Origin: Zeugodacus cucurbitae
Taxonomy: Eukaryota > Arthropoda > Insecta > Diptera > Tephritidae
Assembly (NCBI RefSeq): GCF_028554725.1
Contig: NC_071669.1
Location: 57,578,501-57,642,500 of the forward strand
DNA: 64,000 nucleotides
Direction: 5' to 3'
Made by a program: the position numbers and the translations under genes. The notes beneath the pieces are model-generated. The model ran no database searches. It saw nothing but the letters and a program-made list of their open reading frames with translations, and was not told where the DNA came from. Positions 13,051 to 25,259 of the stretch are shown here, piece by piece. The first letter of the stretch is position 1. Every line of letters starts with the position of its first letter.

Positions 13051-13464
13051 TAGCCTTTTAACACAGCCAAATGAATTGATCAATTAAAATTTTAATTGAG
13101 AAACCAGTTTCGGCCCTTCACACTGCCGGCTACTCGATAACCGATCAGCTGTTATACATTTTTGTTTTTGCTTTTCATACGAAGTTGTTAAGATTCATCA
13201 GCTGATTGTCATTCCTTATTTTTTGCAGCGACATCTACCGTCGTGTAGCGTGAAGAACAACTCACAGTCAAAGAATGCATATAATAATTACAAATACTGT
13301 CTTTGTCTCAGAGTTGCATTTCATTTTCAAGTCGATTAAAATTCATTTAAAAATTTATGTAGCGAAATGAGATTGTTATTTTGTATGATAAATCGAGCTA
13401 AATCAGCGTTTTAATCAAGCAGAGGCCAGTGAATTGACCAATTAGCTCCTGTGTGAAAAGGCTA
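13051..13464 (+). mobile_element. MITE-A copy A2 (uninterrupted reference copy)
   Basis: The copy is 414 bp, with TTA duplications at 13048-13050 and 13465-13467. The ends are TAGCCTTTTAACACAG and CTGTGTGAAAAGGCTA. Internal landmarks shared with other copies are CCGGCTACTCGATAACCGATC, the CAGCTGATT block, GCGACATCTACCGT, and TTTCAAGTCGATTAAAATTC. No coding capacity. Confidence 0.85.
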
Positions 13465-14330
13465 TTATACAGTAATAGTTCCCCCATTTTTATTAAATTT
13501 AAATTAAAAAAACTGACAAAGCGTTTAGAAATATTTTCAATGGTAAGCCTTTCCACATACACATAGTTCTATACTGTCAAGTCAGGGTTTAATATTTTAG
13601 ACGTATTTGAGACTAAAATTTTGTAATACACTTTCTTAAAATTCTTTAGTTTGATACCCATTTTTTAACATATTAAGTTTGTTGCCTTCAACTATTCAAA
13701 TCAGTTGGCAACCTTCAACATTTTTTTTGAAAGAAATAAAATTATAATTTTTTATAATGATGTATCCTTATGGTTACGCACAACAAATTTTGAGTGTGAC
13801 GGAATTTTGTTGCGTAACGCAATTTCGTTGCAATATATGAGTTTATACACTTTTAAAGAGAAATATTTTATTTATATGTGTATTCTTTAAAATTAAAGTC
13901 AAAGCAAGGTCTAGTTATGGTTAATGCGGGAGGTTGCGGTCAAGTCTGCTCTTGAGAACGCCGTTTTCAATCAACCAACCATATCAGTACATTTGAATAC
14001 TTAATTCCAGAACTTTCATAACACTTTTTCAACACGTTTGTTTTAAATAATAAATATATGAGCGCAATCGATCCGAAATAGGACAAATAGAAGTCCAAGA
14101 AATAGGTTGATAGGTCTACAAAAATCTTAATAAATAGTTTTGAACTATAAAGGCTCAGTTATTTAAAAAAAATGGCTGCTTAATGAAGGAATTATGCGAC
14201 AACAAGGGAAGAGATTGAGGCGTCGATTTTTGCATTACCTCAGTCCTTTCTCGAACTTGATGATTAGATATTTTTGACTCACAAAATGCTCAAAGCCACA
14301 ATTGGGGGAATTTCTTCATGCGCTGTAATT

Positions 14331-15532
14331 TTTATACTCTCGCAACAAAAGTTGCTAAAGGGAGTATTATAGTTTTGTTCACCTAACGGTTGTTTGTAAC
14401 ACCCAAAACTAAACGAGTTAGATATAGGGTTATATATACCAAAGTGATCAGGGTGAAGAGTGTAGTTCAAATCCGAATGTCTGTCTGTCCGTCCGTCCGT
14501 CTGTGCAAGCTGTAACTTGAGTAAAAATTAATATATCTTGATGAAACTTGGCACACTTATTTCTTGGCACCATAGGAAGGTTGCTTTGAGCAAAATCGGA
14601 CCACTGCCACGCCCACAAAATGGCGAAAACCGAAAACACATAAAGTGCCATAACTAAGCCATAAATAAAGCTATGGAAAATTTGGTATGAAGGATCGTAC
14701 TGTGAAGGGGCATATTTGGATGTAATTGTTTTGGGGAAGTGGGTGTGGCCCCGCCCCCTACTAAGTTTTTTGTACATATCTCGCAAACCACTAGAGCTAT
14801 ATAAACCAAACTTTCTGCAGTCGTTTTTTTAGCCACTTCCTAATGCAGTCCAAAAATGAAAGAAATCGGGTCATAACCACGCCCACCTCCCATACAAAAG
14901 TTAGATTGAAAATTACTAAACGTGCGTTAACTCATTAAAGAAAAACGTCAGAAACACTAAATTTAACATAAGAAATGGCAGATGAAAGCTGCACTCAGAT
15001 TTTTTTACAAAATGGAAAATGGGCGTGGCGTCGCCCACTTATCGGTCAAAAACCATATCTCAGGAACTACTCGACCAATTTCAATGAAACTTGGTTTGTA
15101 ATAGTTTCCTTACATCCCAATGATATATTGTGAAAATACGCCAAATCGCTTCACAACCACGCCTACTTCCTATATACCATAACTTTGAAGACGATCTGAA
15201 TCGTTTACTTTACAATATATAAAGTAAGCACTAGTGAAGATATCGGTGCAGAACTTTGCACAAATACTATGTTTATAGTGTGGCAGCCCCATTCTAAAAA
15301 TCACCGAAATCGGACCATAGGTTTTTAAGGCCCCATGTATCGAACACGAGGACCTCGGTGCTTCTAAGCTAATATTATGGTTTTCAACTTTCAATGGACT
15401 TTATACAATATATATGACGAATATGTGGGTCAAATTGTGTATTATATAATATAAATAAAGTTAAATATATAAATTGCGAGAGTATAAAATGTTCGGTTAC
15501 ACCCGAACTTAGCCCTTCCTTACTTGTTTTTA
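14331..15532 (+). mobile_element. mini-me/Helentron-type element, full-length copy C2
   Basis: This is the most complete copy, about 1.2 kb. TATACTCTCGCAA (14333-14345) is matched exactly by TTGCGAGAGTATA (15474-15486), a pair of sub-terminal inverted repeats. They are followed by the stem-loop GTTCGG-TTACAC-CCGAAC (15491-15508) and a T-rich end. Sub-TIRs plus a 3' stem-loop fit the Helentron/DINE-1 group of rolling-circle elements. There is no coding capacity; frames within it are chance. Confidence 0.78.
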
Positions 15533-17424
15533 ATAAGCTGTATAAATTCAGTTTTGTAAGACGATTTGCTTTTGTAAGCCTGTCTCAAAAACAAGTCTTT
15601 TGTATACAAATATATTTGCTCGACTATGCCTGTCCACTCATATGTATGTTTGTATGTATGTATGTGTATAAGCTTTTGGTTACCGTTACCTATGCAAATT
15701 TATTGGTTTATAAATATATAACACTACATATATAAATATAACATATACACGTAAGTGTAGGTATCTTTTCACTTCAGCTTAGAATGTCTAATTTCCGGCT
15801 TCAATGCATTGTTTCATCAGATTTTCTTTTCTTTTCTTTTTCTTTTTGTGTTTTTTCATGATTTTTATTTTCAATTTTTAGTTGTTGTTGTTTTTTTTTC
15901 TCTTTTTAGCTATATTTTCATAGCTGAATAGTTTGCCTTTTGAGTGATTCCACCAACGAGCACTTCTCTGACACACATAAATACACTTGAGTGATTCGTA
16001 AGCAGCTCCACTAGAGAGAAACTGCTTGCATTCATTCAAAAACACGCTTTTCACTATTTCAACTAAGCGGCTTAGCTGTTGCTTGCAAATGAATTTACAT
16101 TATTTTTAAAGGCATGCGACTACATATACATACACATATGTGATTTACATGTTTGTAAATATTTTTTTTCAAATACTTAAATCCCACAAAGTGCGAGCGT
16201 GTGTGTGTGTGCTTTGCGCTTTTGTTGGCAGTAAAGATAAAACTACAAAAACAAAAATTATATATAATAAAAGTATAAAAACTAAACAGACGACAGAGCA
16301 TGTCAAATAAAAATCTTGAAAATTTAATGTGAAAAGTGAAAATTGCTTTCGTCAACTATTACAGCCGCTCAACGCTTCTTTTGCTGTTTTTTTTATTATT
16401 TTTTTTGCCTTTTTATTCTTCGACTCCTTGCAACTTCACGCTTGCACTTTACCCGCTCGCACCTGTTTTACAGCCACTTCAGTTGTGTGGAATTTAAATT
16501 TAGGGTGCATATTTAAATTTTTGACGAGTCGTCGAAAAAGTAAGACAAACAGACGCCACCAGTTTTTTCTCTATAGTTTATACAAGTGTGTGTGTGTGTG
16601 TGTGTGTCTTCGGAGTCCTGAAGTATGTTGAAAAAATGTTTGACATACCAAAAGCTGTTCATTTTATGAGCACAACAGCAGGCACAAAGCCAAGCTAAAT
16701 ACTCGCTCACCTGCATAACGGTACATAAAGCGGCTTGTGGATTCTTCCGCAAACATATAAACTCTGACAGCGCATAAAAACGCCTGTCATCTGTGAAAAC
16801 ACTTAGGCTTTAAGTGCAATATTTTCAACTACATATGTCTACATAAGAAACTGCTGCACTTTTATGTAGCACTTAGAGATGGGTAGCACTCTCTCGAGGT
16901 GCCCTCTCTAAAATTGACAATACGTCAAATTTTGTAAAAGCCAGCATCCTTTCAGCGTTATCATATGTGTGATTAACATGTGTTGTTGTACGTTGGCAAG
17001 CTGCCGCAGGATTTGATGCCGCATTCGAGTGAATTGTTTTCTTTTTAATTTTTCTTTTTGCTGCTCTCTTGTCCTAAATGACAAGCATGACTTATAGTAA
17101 TTGATAAGAGAAAAGTGAAGCATAACTTTAGGGGCAGTGAAGCGTGGTTAACCTATAACAGCTGTTTGGAGGTGACTGGGACCCATTTCTGATAAATAAA
17201 TTTATATAAGAAAATTTTTAGTTAAATGGCTTGATAGCATTTAGGGATAATGTCTGAAAATGACACCGTTATATGGAAGATCTGCGTATTTTTCCTGCTT
17301 TTTATTATATTTTTGCCAGATTCAATGTCAGAAATCGAAATAAATTTAATTGAAGTAGGTTTCTTAATATTTCTTTAGAATTCTTATTTCATTTAAATTC
17401 ATTTAAATTATACGAAAAAAAATT
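15533..17424. other. Intron with simple-sequence stretches
   Basis: TATG-type repeats at 15640-15670, T-rich stretches at 15820-15910 and the GT run at 16586. No gene or TE recognised. Confidence 0.4.
16586..16607. repeat. (GT)n microsatellite
   Basis: About 11 GT dinucleotides; responsible for the chance TH-repeat and CV-repeat frames across this site. Confidence 0.9.
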
Positions 17425-18070
17425 TTTAGGGTTGCCATATAAAAACAAATTAAATAAATTTATTTATTAATTAAAAAAATATCAATAGAAAGGAAATATG
17501 TTATTTCAGAAGCTGTTTTGAGCTAAAAAAAATTCAGAGTGTTGCCACATATTAACAAAATGCAAGAACATTTCATTTCATCAGATTTGTAGCAGAAAAA
17601 AAAATATTCAAAAAATAAATTTTTATTTTTAAATAATTAATTTTTTGCAACTATTTCGATGTAGAGTTGCCATTTCTCATCAATTTCAAAATTAGTCAAA
17701 TATGAATATTGTAATTAAATATTAAATTAAATGTGAATAAGTTGTTTATTGATCAGAATTATTTGTTTGAAATTTTTTATGTACGTTTAAGTAAAAATCG
17801 GCTGTATTAATGAAAAGGGTTGCCATTCGTGCTTTTTCAGTTAAATAATTTTTTTTTATACAACGCTGACGTCGATAACAAGTAACAAATAGCAACCCAG
17901 TAAATCAAAAATAAGCTGAATTTTTTTGATATTCCGAATAAGGGTTGCCATATGTTCCCAAATTCGAAAAGTATATTTTTTTTTGTAAATTGCGTGTCAT
18001 GTAAAGAAACAGTCAAAAATAAAATATCTTGTATTTGCATGCTCTATTTTTGGATAGGGTTGCCGTCTAG
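17425..18070. repeat. Spaced GGGTTGCCAT motif series in AT-rich DNA
   Basis: The motif GRGTTGCCAY or a close variant recurs at about 17430, 17541, 17666, 17819, 17942 and 18058, with one more at 18541. The spacers are 110-155 bp of A/T-rich sequence. It may be a decayed tandem repeat; the spacers themselves are not clearly alike. Confidence 0.5.
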
Positions 18071-19059
18071 TTAAATAAAATCAACATTCATATTGGATTA
18101 TAGCCAATAAATTGTAACAAATTGAAATAACAAAGTCGTGAATAAGAAAATCTTTCTAATATCAACAATTTTTATCTATTTTTTTTTATCTTTTAGCATT
18201 TTTTGGAAATTTTAATTTTATTTTTTTTTTTAATTTTAATTTTTTTTTAATTTTGTTTTTTTCTTTTTAATTTTTTTGTAATATCGGTTTAATAATTTTT
18301 TTAAATTTTTCTTACACCAAAATTTAAATAAACATTTACTTTCAATGTGCTTACAAAACCAACAACTGTTTTGGCTTTTTTAGAATTTTTGCATTTTTTG
18401 AGATTTTGGAAAGATTTAAAATTTTCGACAAATTTTAAAAATCATTTCTACACAAAAGTATATAAAAAGTGTGTAAAAGTAAAAGATACTAGTAAAATTC
18501 ACTTCAGATACGCTTTAAAAACCGAAAAAATCAAAAAGGTGTTGCCACCCTGCATCAGGTATCACAGCAGGAAACCGTAAAACACTGTTTACAGCAGCCA
18601 TAATGCGTCAGCTACTCTCCACGTCACTCAATACTGCTGAACTCAGCACTGATCCGCGCTTTACAACCGCCCCCCTCACTCTTCACACAGCACTTCACAG
18701 CGCATACTTCACTTCACTGCATACGCTTCACCGTTTTTTGCTTCACAAGTGCAACTCTACTCAGAATGCTTGTTTGTTTGTTTTCGGGTTTTCAGGTATG
18801 ACATAACTGTCACAATGGCCTGTATACACTGATATTTGCATAAATATGTCGGTATGTAGATACAAAAAAAAATTAAGCTTCATCATGTTAATAGCATTTG
18901 GTTAAGTAAGTTGTGATGCTAGAAGAAGTGGTACTGGAACAGGAGAAATGGTCTGATTTGAAGAAGCATATAAATTTGTAAAAATTATTGAATAATTGAA
19001 TAATTTTTTATTTAAGATGAAAAAGTAATAATTTTTATATATATTTTCGAAGAGATTTT

Positions 19060-19290
19060 GTGAGGTTAAAAAAAAATTAAAAAAAAAAATCTCCGAAAAA
19101 ATTCAAGAAAAAATATTTTGTTCCGAAAAAAATGCAATGATTTTAAAAATAACATTTTTTAAGGTTAAATGAGAAATGAAAAAAAAGTTTTTTCCGAAAA
19201 AAATTTAATAATTTTAAATATAATACATTTTTCTTCTAAGGTTAGATAAAAATTAAAAAAAAAAATTTCTCCGAAAAAATTCTAATCAAA
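19060..19290. repeat. A-rich degenerate tandem repeat
   Basis: GAGGTTA or AAGGTTA followed by a poly-A stretch and CTCCGAAAAAATTC recurs about every 80-100 bp, with three recognisable units at about 19060, 19160 and 19239. Confidence 0.5.
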
Positions 19291-20214
19291 ATAATTTTCC
19301 CCGCAATATTTGGGTCACTGCTACGTGATAGCTGGGTTGGCTGGTTTCCCACGCAGCCAGTTAAAAATTTTCGACATTTTACGGCATATAATAGAGTGTG
19401 CACTTCGCGCAGTTTTTTTTCTCTCAAAAATATTCACAAGAAATGCGAGCAAGTGTTCCACTTGTTCAACAGTGCGTATGAGTTACCATAAATTGTTCAT
19501 AAGCAAGGCTGTCTCCGGCACATTATGTGGTCATGTGATATACACATGCATAAAGTAGTACATCATCATATGCGGCGCAGTGATTCTTGCAGCTTCTTCT
19601 ACGTGGCACGCAGAAGTAGCGCACACACACACACACCAACAACACCAACAACAATAACACATACAAAAACATACAAACATTCAAATGTGTATATTTGCCG
19701 TCTCAATTGCGGCTCTCAACTTGCCACCTTTAAACTTCAGCTGTCACAGCTGCCAACCTCAGCAGCGCACAGCGCACCGCCCAACGGTGCGTATAAGTAA
19801 CCGGTGAAGCTTTTATGCTCTTTGCATCTACATACACACCGACTTCCTGTGGCTGACAGTGTTGCCACTTAAACGACTACAATCAAGCAGTGTTTTCTTC
19901 TGCTGCTTTGCATTTATTTATTCGTCATTCTTTTTCGTAATTTTTTGTTTTCGTTTTTTGTTCCAACAAATATTTCATACCTTATTAAAATATGTGTGTG
20001 TTCACTTGCTACTTAGTCTGCGTCTTAACTCCGCTTAGTTGTCGTCGTCGCCGTTGCCTGTGCAAGTATATGTAGTGACACCGTTGGCGGCACCTAAGGT
20101 GCCAACTGGAGATTTTCATTTGAATAATCGCCTTAGTATGCCCCATATGTATGTATATATGTATGGGTGTAACGCCGTGTGGCATTTGCATTTGTAAGCG
20201 CAGCTGAGTGCAGT

Positions 20215-20234
20215 GGCAGGCAGGCAGGCAGGCG
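20215..20234. repeat. (GCAG)n microsatellite
   Basis: Five tandem tetranucleotides, GGCA type, in a GC-richer stretch. Confidence 0.85.
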
Positions 20235-20300
20235 GCGACAATGTTGAAAAACGGCACTCAACATATTCTAAAGCACGAGTTCATGCATTGTCTGTTTTAA

Positions 20301-21859
20301 ATACTTGTCTACGTTTGTAAATGTGTAGGTGTGTGTATTTTAAGTGCTGGTTTCATCACTTTAAATATGATTTCTTAAAATAACGTTTTTATTTCAGGGA
20401 ATTAGTAGCCAAAACATTACGAGAAAAGGTTTATGTTTTCGAAAATGTGTTTTGGAGATTCAAAAGTTCTAAAATATTGAATTATAGAGCTTAAAAAATA
20501 CATTTCACAGCTGTTTAGGTTTTTGTTCAAGATACTCCTTTAGGAAGCACATATTGAGTTGTACAATAGAAAGAAGACCTAAGCATTCATACTATTACGA
20601 CCTGCAACGACGCTTTTTTTTAATTTTACAATTTCCAAATTAAACGTTCTTGTCCAAAAGTTTTTGCGATTTTTTCCCAAACTGCAAAGATGAGCTTAAC
20701 TTTCCATCAAGTGCCTGGACAATTTAAAAAAAAATTTTAGATAGAAAGAGAGAGAGCTGGAGAGAAGAACATAGAGTTAGAAGAGTATAGAGGGAGCGAA
20801 AATATTTGTTGATACGAACTTTATTTGTATCAAAAGCAGTTAATGAAGGAATTCCACATTTAATGACGGAAGATGAGCCAGATTATATAAGTGAGAGAAA
20901 AATTAGTTGTTTCTATTACTGATGTCTTCTTCTGGATGATGATTACTTGCTTTGCAACTATTGTTTGGCATTTTATCATGGAAAGACTTACGCCTGTTTA
21001 CAAATTGTTTAACTTTATTACGAAAATATATGTTCTATAAACTCGATTATGGCCAACATAACCGGTCAACTGAGCGTACTATTCGTAACATCATCACGAT
21101 AATATGATTCAAGAGCTGCAATTTAAAGGGACCCCCCATTCTCGGTTAACAAAAATCGATTTTAATTTAATTTGAACCTATAACTATTAAAAAATGTTCC
21201 TTAATTCTAATTCTAGTTAACTTACGAGTGGACCTTGGCTTGTATATTTGCAAAGTTTTAATGTAAGCATATGAAACCATTAAATTCTATATTTTTGCAA
21301 CTATTGGATCTGGATTTGCTCTGAAAATAGAGCTCTGCTCTTCTTGCTCCGTGAGGGCTTCCAAGCCTATTACTAATTTTATGGCAAAAAATGCATATTT
21401 CACAATTTGTAAAAAATAATATAGCAATGAAATGAATTATAAGGCTTGATGCTAAAAAGTATAACATTGGTATTGGATGTTCCTTGGCCTCTATAAACGC
21501 AATTTAAAGAAATCATGTTCGACTTTAATTAAAAAATATCTTACAAAAAGATACAAAATTATATAAGTGTAAAAAATTATATAAGATATTTTGTTATTTG
21601 CCGTTGAAAATGAGTGAAATCGGCCCATAAATTACTCCAGAACCCATAATGCATAATGAAATCAACTTAATTTTCTAATGTACTTTTTGTCGCATGGCAG
21701 CACAATCAAACTTTAATTTAATACTAAAAGTAGTTGAGTAAGTTCAAACCTTTTTGACTGAAATATACTATGCATTTGTTAATGAAACTGAGTGGACTGT
21801 AATATGGTTTTGGTTATAAACGCAGCCACTATATGGATGCAGTAGGACGCAGTTGAGGA
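20301..21859. other. Intron, nothing recognised
   Basis: Unique sequence with small chance frames and a short GA-rich run at 20745-20800. No TE end seen. Confidence 0.4.
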
Positions 21860-22440
21860 AACTTCAGACTTGCCAAAATACCGCCCTCATGACAACCACA
21901 GGTTGTCTCTTGATGTCTCCGGTCGAGCATTTACATAATGAGGCCCGTATGCTATCTGTGAACGAAATCATCAAGAGTACCTTTCTGAAATACGTCGACG
22001 ACCTACGGAACTATACCGACCGTGTGTGACAGGCTTTCGACAAGCACTGAATGTCATTCACAGAGGAGTCATTGACACCTTCATCGACTCCCTCCCAGTG
22101 AAGGGCGTACTTGGAGATAAAACACCACCTATTGCAGGTGCAGAGCTCGAGTTGCCTCGCGAAACTAATGTGATCCTCGCACACTTTGTTCTGGATATTG
22201 TAGTAGGTTAAACTCCTACTTATCGAGATTGAAACTCGACTTACTCAATATATGTCCTCCATGCAAAGAGTCTCCGCATGACACTAACCATCTCTTTGCA
22301 TGGTCCCTAAACCGCAATAATTTAACACCCTTTTCCCTTTTTGCCGGCACTGTCGAAACAACTCGTTTCCTGGGCCTCACGTTAGATGACTTCGATGACA
22401 ATTTGCCCCAACATGGTTTTTGGGACAACAATTTATAAAA
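21860..22440 (+). pseudogene. jockey-like non-LTR retrotransposon 3' end
   Basis: Broken frames match the C-terminal tail of jockey-type ORF2 proteins. ATGCLLMSP-type and EHLHNEARMLSVNE blocks lie near 21900-21975. NICPPCKESPHDTNHLFAW, with a CxxC then H pattern, and FSLFAGTVETTRFLGL lie at 22240-22420. Known elements of this group end with just such a CPxC...HDTxHLF zinc-knuckle-like region and a FLGL motif. The reverse transcriptase domain is absent, in line with the 5' truncation common for LINEs. Stops and shifts show it is dead. It lies head to head with the RTE-like copy that starts at 22565. Confidence 0.78.
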
Positions 22441-22564
22441 ATATAGATGTCAAAAAGTCATTCCACCCTTCTGGTTGATTCGTACCAACTAAATATGTTC
22501 ATAATCAGATATTTTAGTAAAGATATTAAATGAATACGAAAAAAAAAATTAAATAATACGAATA

Positions 22565-23636
22565 ATGTATGTATGTAATTGTCGTTGCAACCGTTTAGCC
22601 GGTTATAGCCGAATCGACGATAGTGCGCCACCTCTCTCTCTCCTTTGCAGTTCGGCGCCAGTTGGAGATCCCAAGTGTAACCAGGTCGCTCTCCACCTGG
22701 TCCCTCCAACGGAGTGAAGGCCTTCCCCTTCCTCGGCTTCCTCCGGCGGGTACTGCATCGAACACTTTCAGGGCTGGAGTGTTTTCGTCCATTCGGACAA
22801 CATGACCTAGCCAGCGTAGCCACTGTCTTTTTATTCGCTGAATTATGTCAATGTCGTCGTATAACTCGTACAGCTCATCGTTCCATCGTCTGCGGTATTC
22901 GCCGTTGCCAATGTTCTGAGGACCATAAATCTTTCGCAAAATTTTCCTCTCGAAAACTCCTAGTGTCGTTTCATCTGATGTTGACATCGTCCAAGCTTCT
23001 GCACCGTAAAGCAGGACGGGAATGATAAGCGACTTGTAGAGCTTGATTTTGGTTCGTCGAGAGAGGACTTTACTGTTCAATTGCCTACTCAATCCAAAGT
23101 AGCACCTGTTGGCAAGAGTTATTCTGCGTTGGATTTCGAGGCTGCATTGTTCGTGTTGTTGATGCTGGTTCCCAGGTAGACGAAATTATCTACGACCTCG
23201 AAGTTATGACTGTCAACAGTGACGTGGGAGCCAAGACGCGAATGCGCCGACTGTTTGCTTGATGACAGGAGATATTTCGTCTTGTCCTCATTCACCTCCA
23301 GACCCATTCGCTTCGCCTCCTTATCCATGCGGGAAAAAGCAGAACAAACGGCGCGGTTGTTGCTTCCGATGATATCAATATCATCGGCGTACGCCAGGAG
23401 CTGTACACTCTTGTAGAAGATTGTACCTTCTCGGTTTAGCTCTGCAGCTCTTATAATTTTTTCCAGCATCAGGTTAAAGAAGTCGCACGATAGTGAGTCA
23501 CCTTGTCTGAAACCTCGTTTGGTATCGAACGGCTCGGAGAGGTCCTTCCCAATCATGACGGAGCTTTTGGTGTTGCTCAACGTCAATTTACACAGCCGTA
23601 TTAGTTTTGCGGGGATACCAAATTCAGACATCGCGG
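22565..23636 (-). pseudogene. RTE-like non-LTR retrotransposon, 5'-truncated copy
   Basis: Two minus-strand frames make up the C-terminal half of a reverse transcriptase. The upstream frame (23119-23631) has RGFRQGDSLSCDFF and the catalytic LAYADDIDIIG. The downstream frame (22595-23092) has the thumb region and the tail RWLGHVVRMDENTP followed by RGRGRPSLRWRDQVESDL. One T is missing relative to the sister copy at 50610 near the NNTNN codons, which shifts the frame between them. After the stop comes a short UTR and a tail of ATACATACAT type, as expected for this class. The 5' end stops abruptly at about 23636. The family could also be labelled CR1/jockey-like by a search; RTE is my best reading. 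Confidence 0.82.
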
Positions 23637-24278
23637 CGTTCTTTTAAGTTTATGTAATTGTTTGGAAATTTCTTCTTGTAACGAATTTTGAATTTACAAG
23701 CAATATTTTTCTTACTACAAAATATTGCTCCAATAATTCCACGCTTTAAATTCATACAAATCGCTAGTGTAAACAATACATGGCTCCAACGAAGCCCTTT
23801 TCTGATTGCTCTTAATTTGAGTTTTTTTCTTTTTTTGAAATAGTAATTATTTTTAATCCCATGGAACTGGAAAAATACGAAGCCAATACCAAATACCGTT
23901 GCAAATTCAATGATCTTCAATAAACGTGAGCTGGTGTAATATTGTCTGCATGTTGTGCAATCGAATAAATTCGATATCAAATTCGCATATATCAGAGGAG
24001 CAATGGAATGCAGCATGCGACAATAGTAATCAAGTGAAGTCAGCAAAAAACTAGCAGACGAAAAACGCCAAACTGAATGCAAATAGAAAGCAAGCACAAA
24101 TGTGGCTGTAAACGAGACTTGTTTACGTGAAATGCAAGGAAAAGGGTGAAGTGGGTAAGGTGAAGAGCATGAGTTGGGGAGAGTGGGGCGCAGAGCTAGT
24201 CAAACGAATGACAATAAATTGCCGTAACGGGGAAAGGCAAAAAACCAATTGTTAGTGAACTATTGGGAAATTAAACGA

Positions 24279-24302
24279 AGAGAGAGAGAGAGAGAGAGAG
24301 AG
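24279..24302. repeat. (AG)12 tract
   Basis: An uninterrupted AG run of 24 bp. GA tracts of this kind are binding sites for GAGA factor in flies, so it could have a chromatin role here; no direct evidence. Confidence 0.9.
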
Positions 24303-24674
24303 AAAAAAATAACGCTGGTAAACGGTATGCATGACAAATCAGAAGCGCAGCATGTGTGCTCGTGTGTGCCCGTGTGTGTTTCGAGTGAGTGTGTGCGTTG
24401 CGTTGCGAGCAGTGTTGCATAAAAACTCAATGCACGCATCAGATCTCGCTCAAAAAGCAAACAAACCGAACAACTCGGTTTGAATTTCATTTGTGTGCTG
24501 TTTTTGTTGTTGTTGTTGGTGGTGTGTGTTGTAACTGAAACGTATGCTGCAAGAGCAGCGGTTACATCAAAGCCCTTATACACACACACATATATGCTTG
24601 CTTGCCACTGCTAACGGTATAGCAACTAACTGGCTTTGGCTGTCGCGGCTACACACAACCTTGGCGCTCGCCTG

Positions 24675-24698
24675 AGCAGCAGCAGCAGCAGCAGCAGC
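24675..24698. repeat. (AGC)8 microsatellite
   Basis: A pure run of AGC triplets followed by GACGAC and AACAAC triplets. It causes long chance frames of Ser, Leu or Gln type on both strands at 24626-25114. Confidence 0.9.
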
Positions 24699-25234
24699 AA
24701 TGACGACGACAACAACCGAGTATTTGCGTTTCTACACGTTTCACTTGTTTGTCTGTTTACCGAAGGGCTACTACTACTACTACTGCGACATGCAAAGCAA
24801 CGCCTTTGCCGCTGTGTGAGTGCGTGCGACCTACCTCTGTGTCTGTGTTTGCTAGAGTGCGTGTCGAGTTGTTGACAACAACGTATGTTGCATGTTAAGT
24901 GACACGTTGTGATGTGATGCAAAAGATGATGCAATTGCAGGACGAGTGAAGCATGGTGTACCTTTGGCAAAAGGCCAGACCATACACACACATACACAAA
25001 TACATGGATACTTGTAAGAGAGCACCAAGCGGCAAGCAGGCCACATAGTTGGGTAATGCGGTTTGTTGCAAGTTGCCGAGAACAGTTGTTGTAAATATAT
25101 ATATATACACACACACATATGTATGTCTAAAATATATGCTTGCATATCTGTTGGCAAGGTGATTATTGCTCGAGATTGCGTATACGCACTGCGGTACCAG
25201 CTGCAATTACACAACAACAAATACACTACACATT

Positions 25235-25259
25235 ATTGTTGTTGTTGTTGTTGTTGTTG
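25235..25259. repeat. (TTG)8 microsatellite
   Basis: A pure TTG run at the right side of the microsatellite-rich island. Confidence 0.9.

Larger units (their letters stand above)
18555..20300. promoter_or_regulatory. Candidate regulatory island
   Basis: A less A/T-rich stretch with low repeat content apart from the A-rich units at 19060-19290, several CAGCTG E-box palindromes and short microsatellites, flanked by very A/T-rich DNA. Inference from composition only. Confidence 0.25.

Noticed and set aside
14460..14480. GTTCAAATCC in the mini-me core resembling a tRNA B box
   Set aside because: No cloverleaf or A box lies at the right distance; the sequence is simply the conserved mini-me core between (TA)n and (GTCY)n.
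22458..23416. Plus- and minus-strand frames overlapping the RTE-like copy
   Set aside because: They are shadow frames of the reverse transcriptase on the minus strand.
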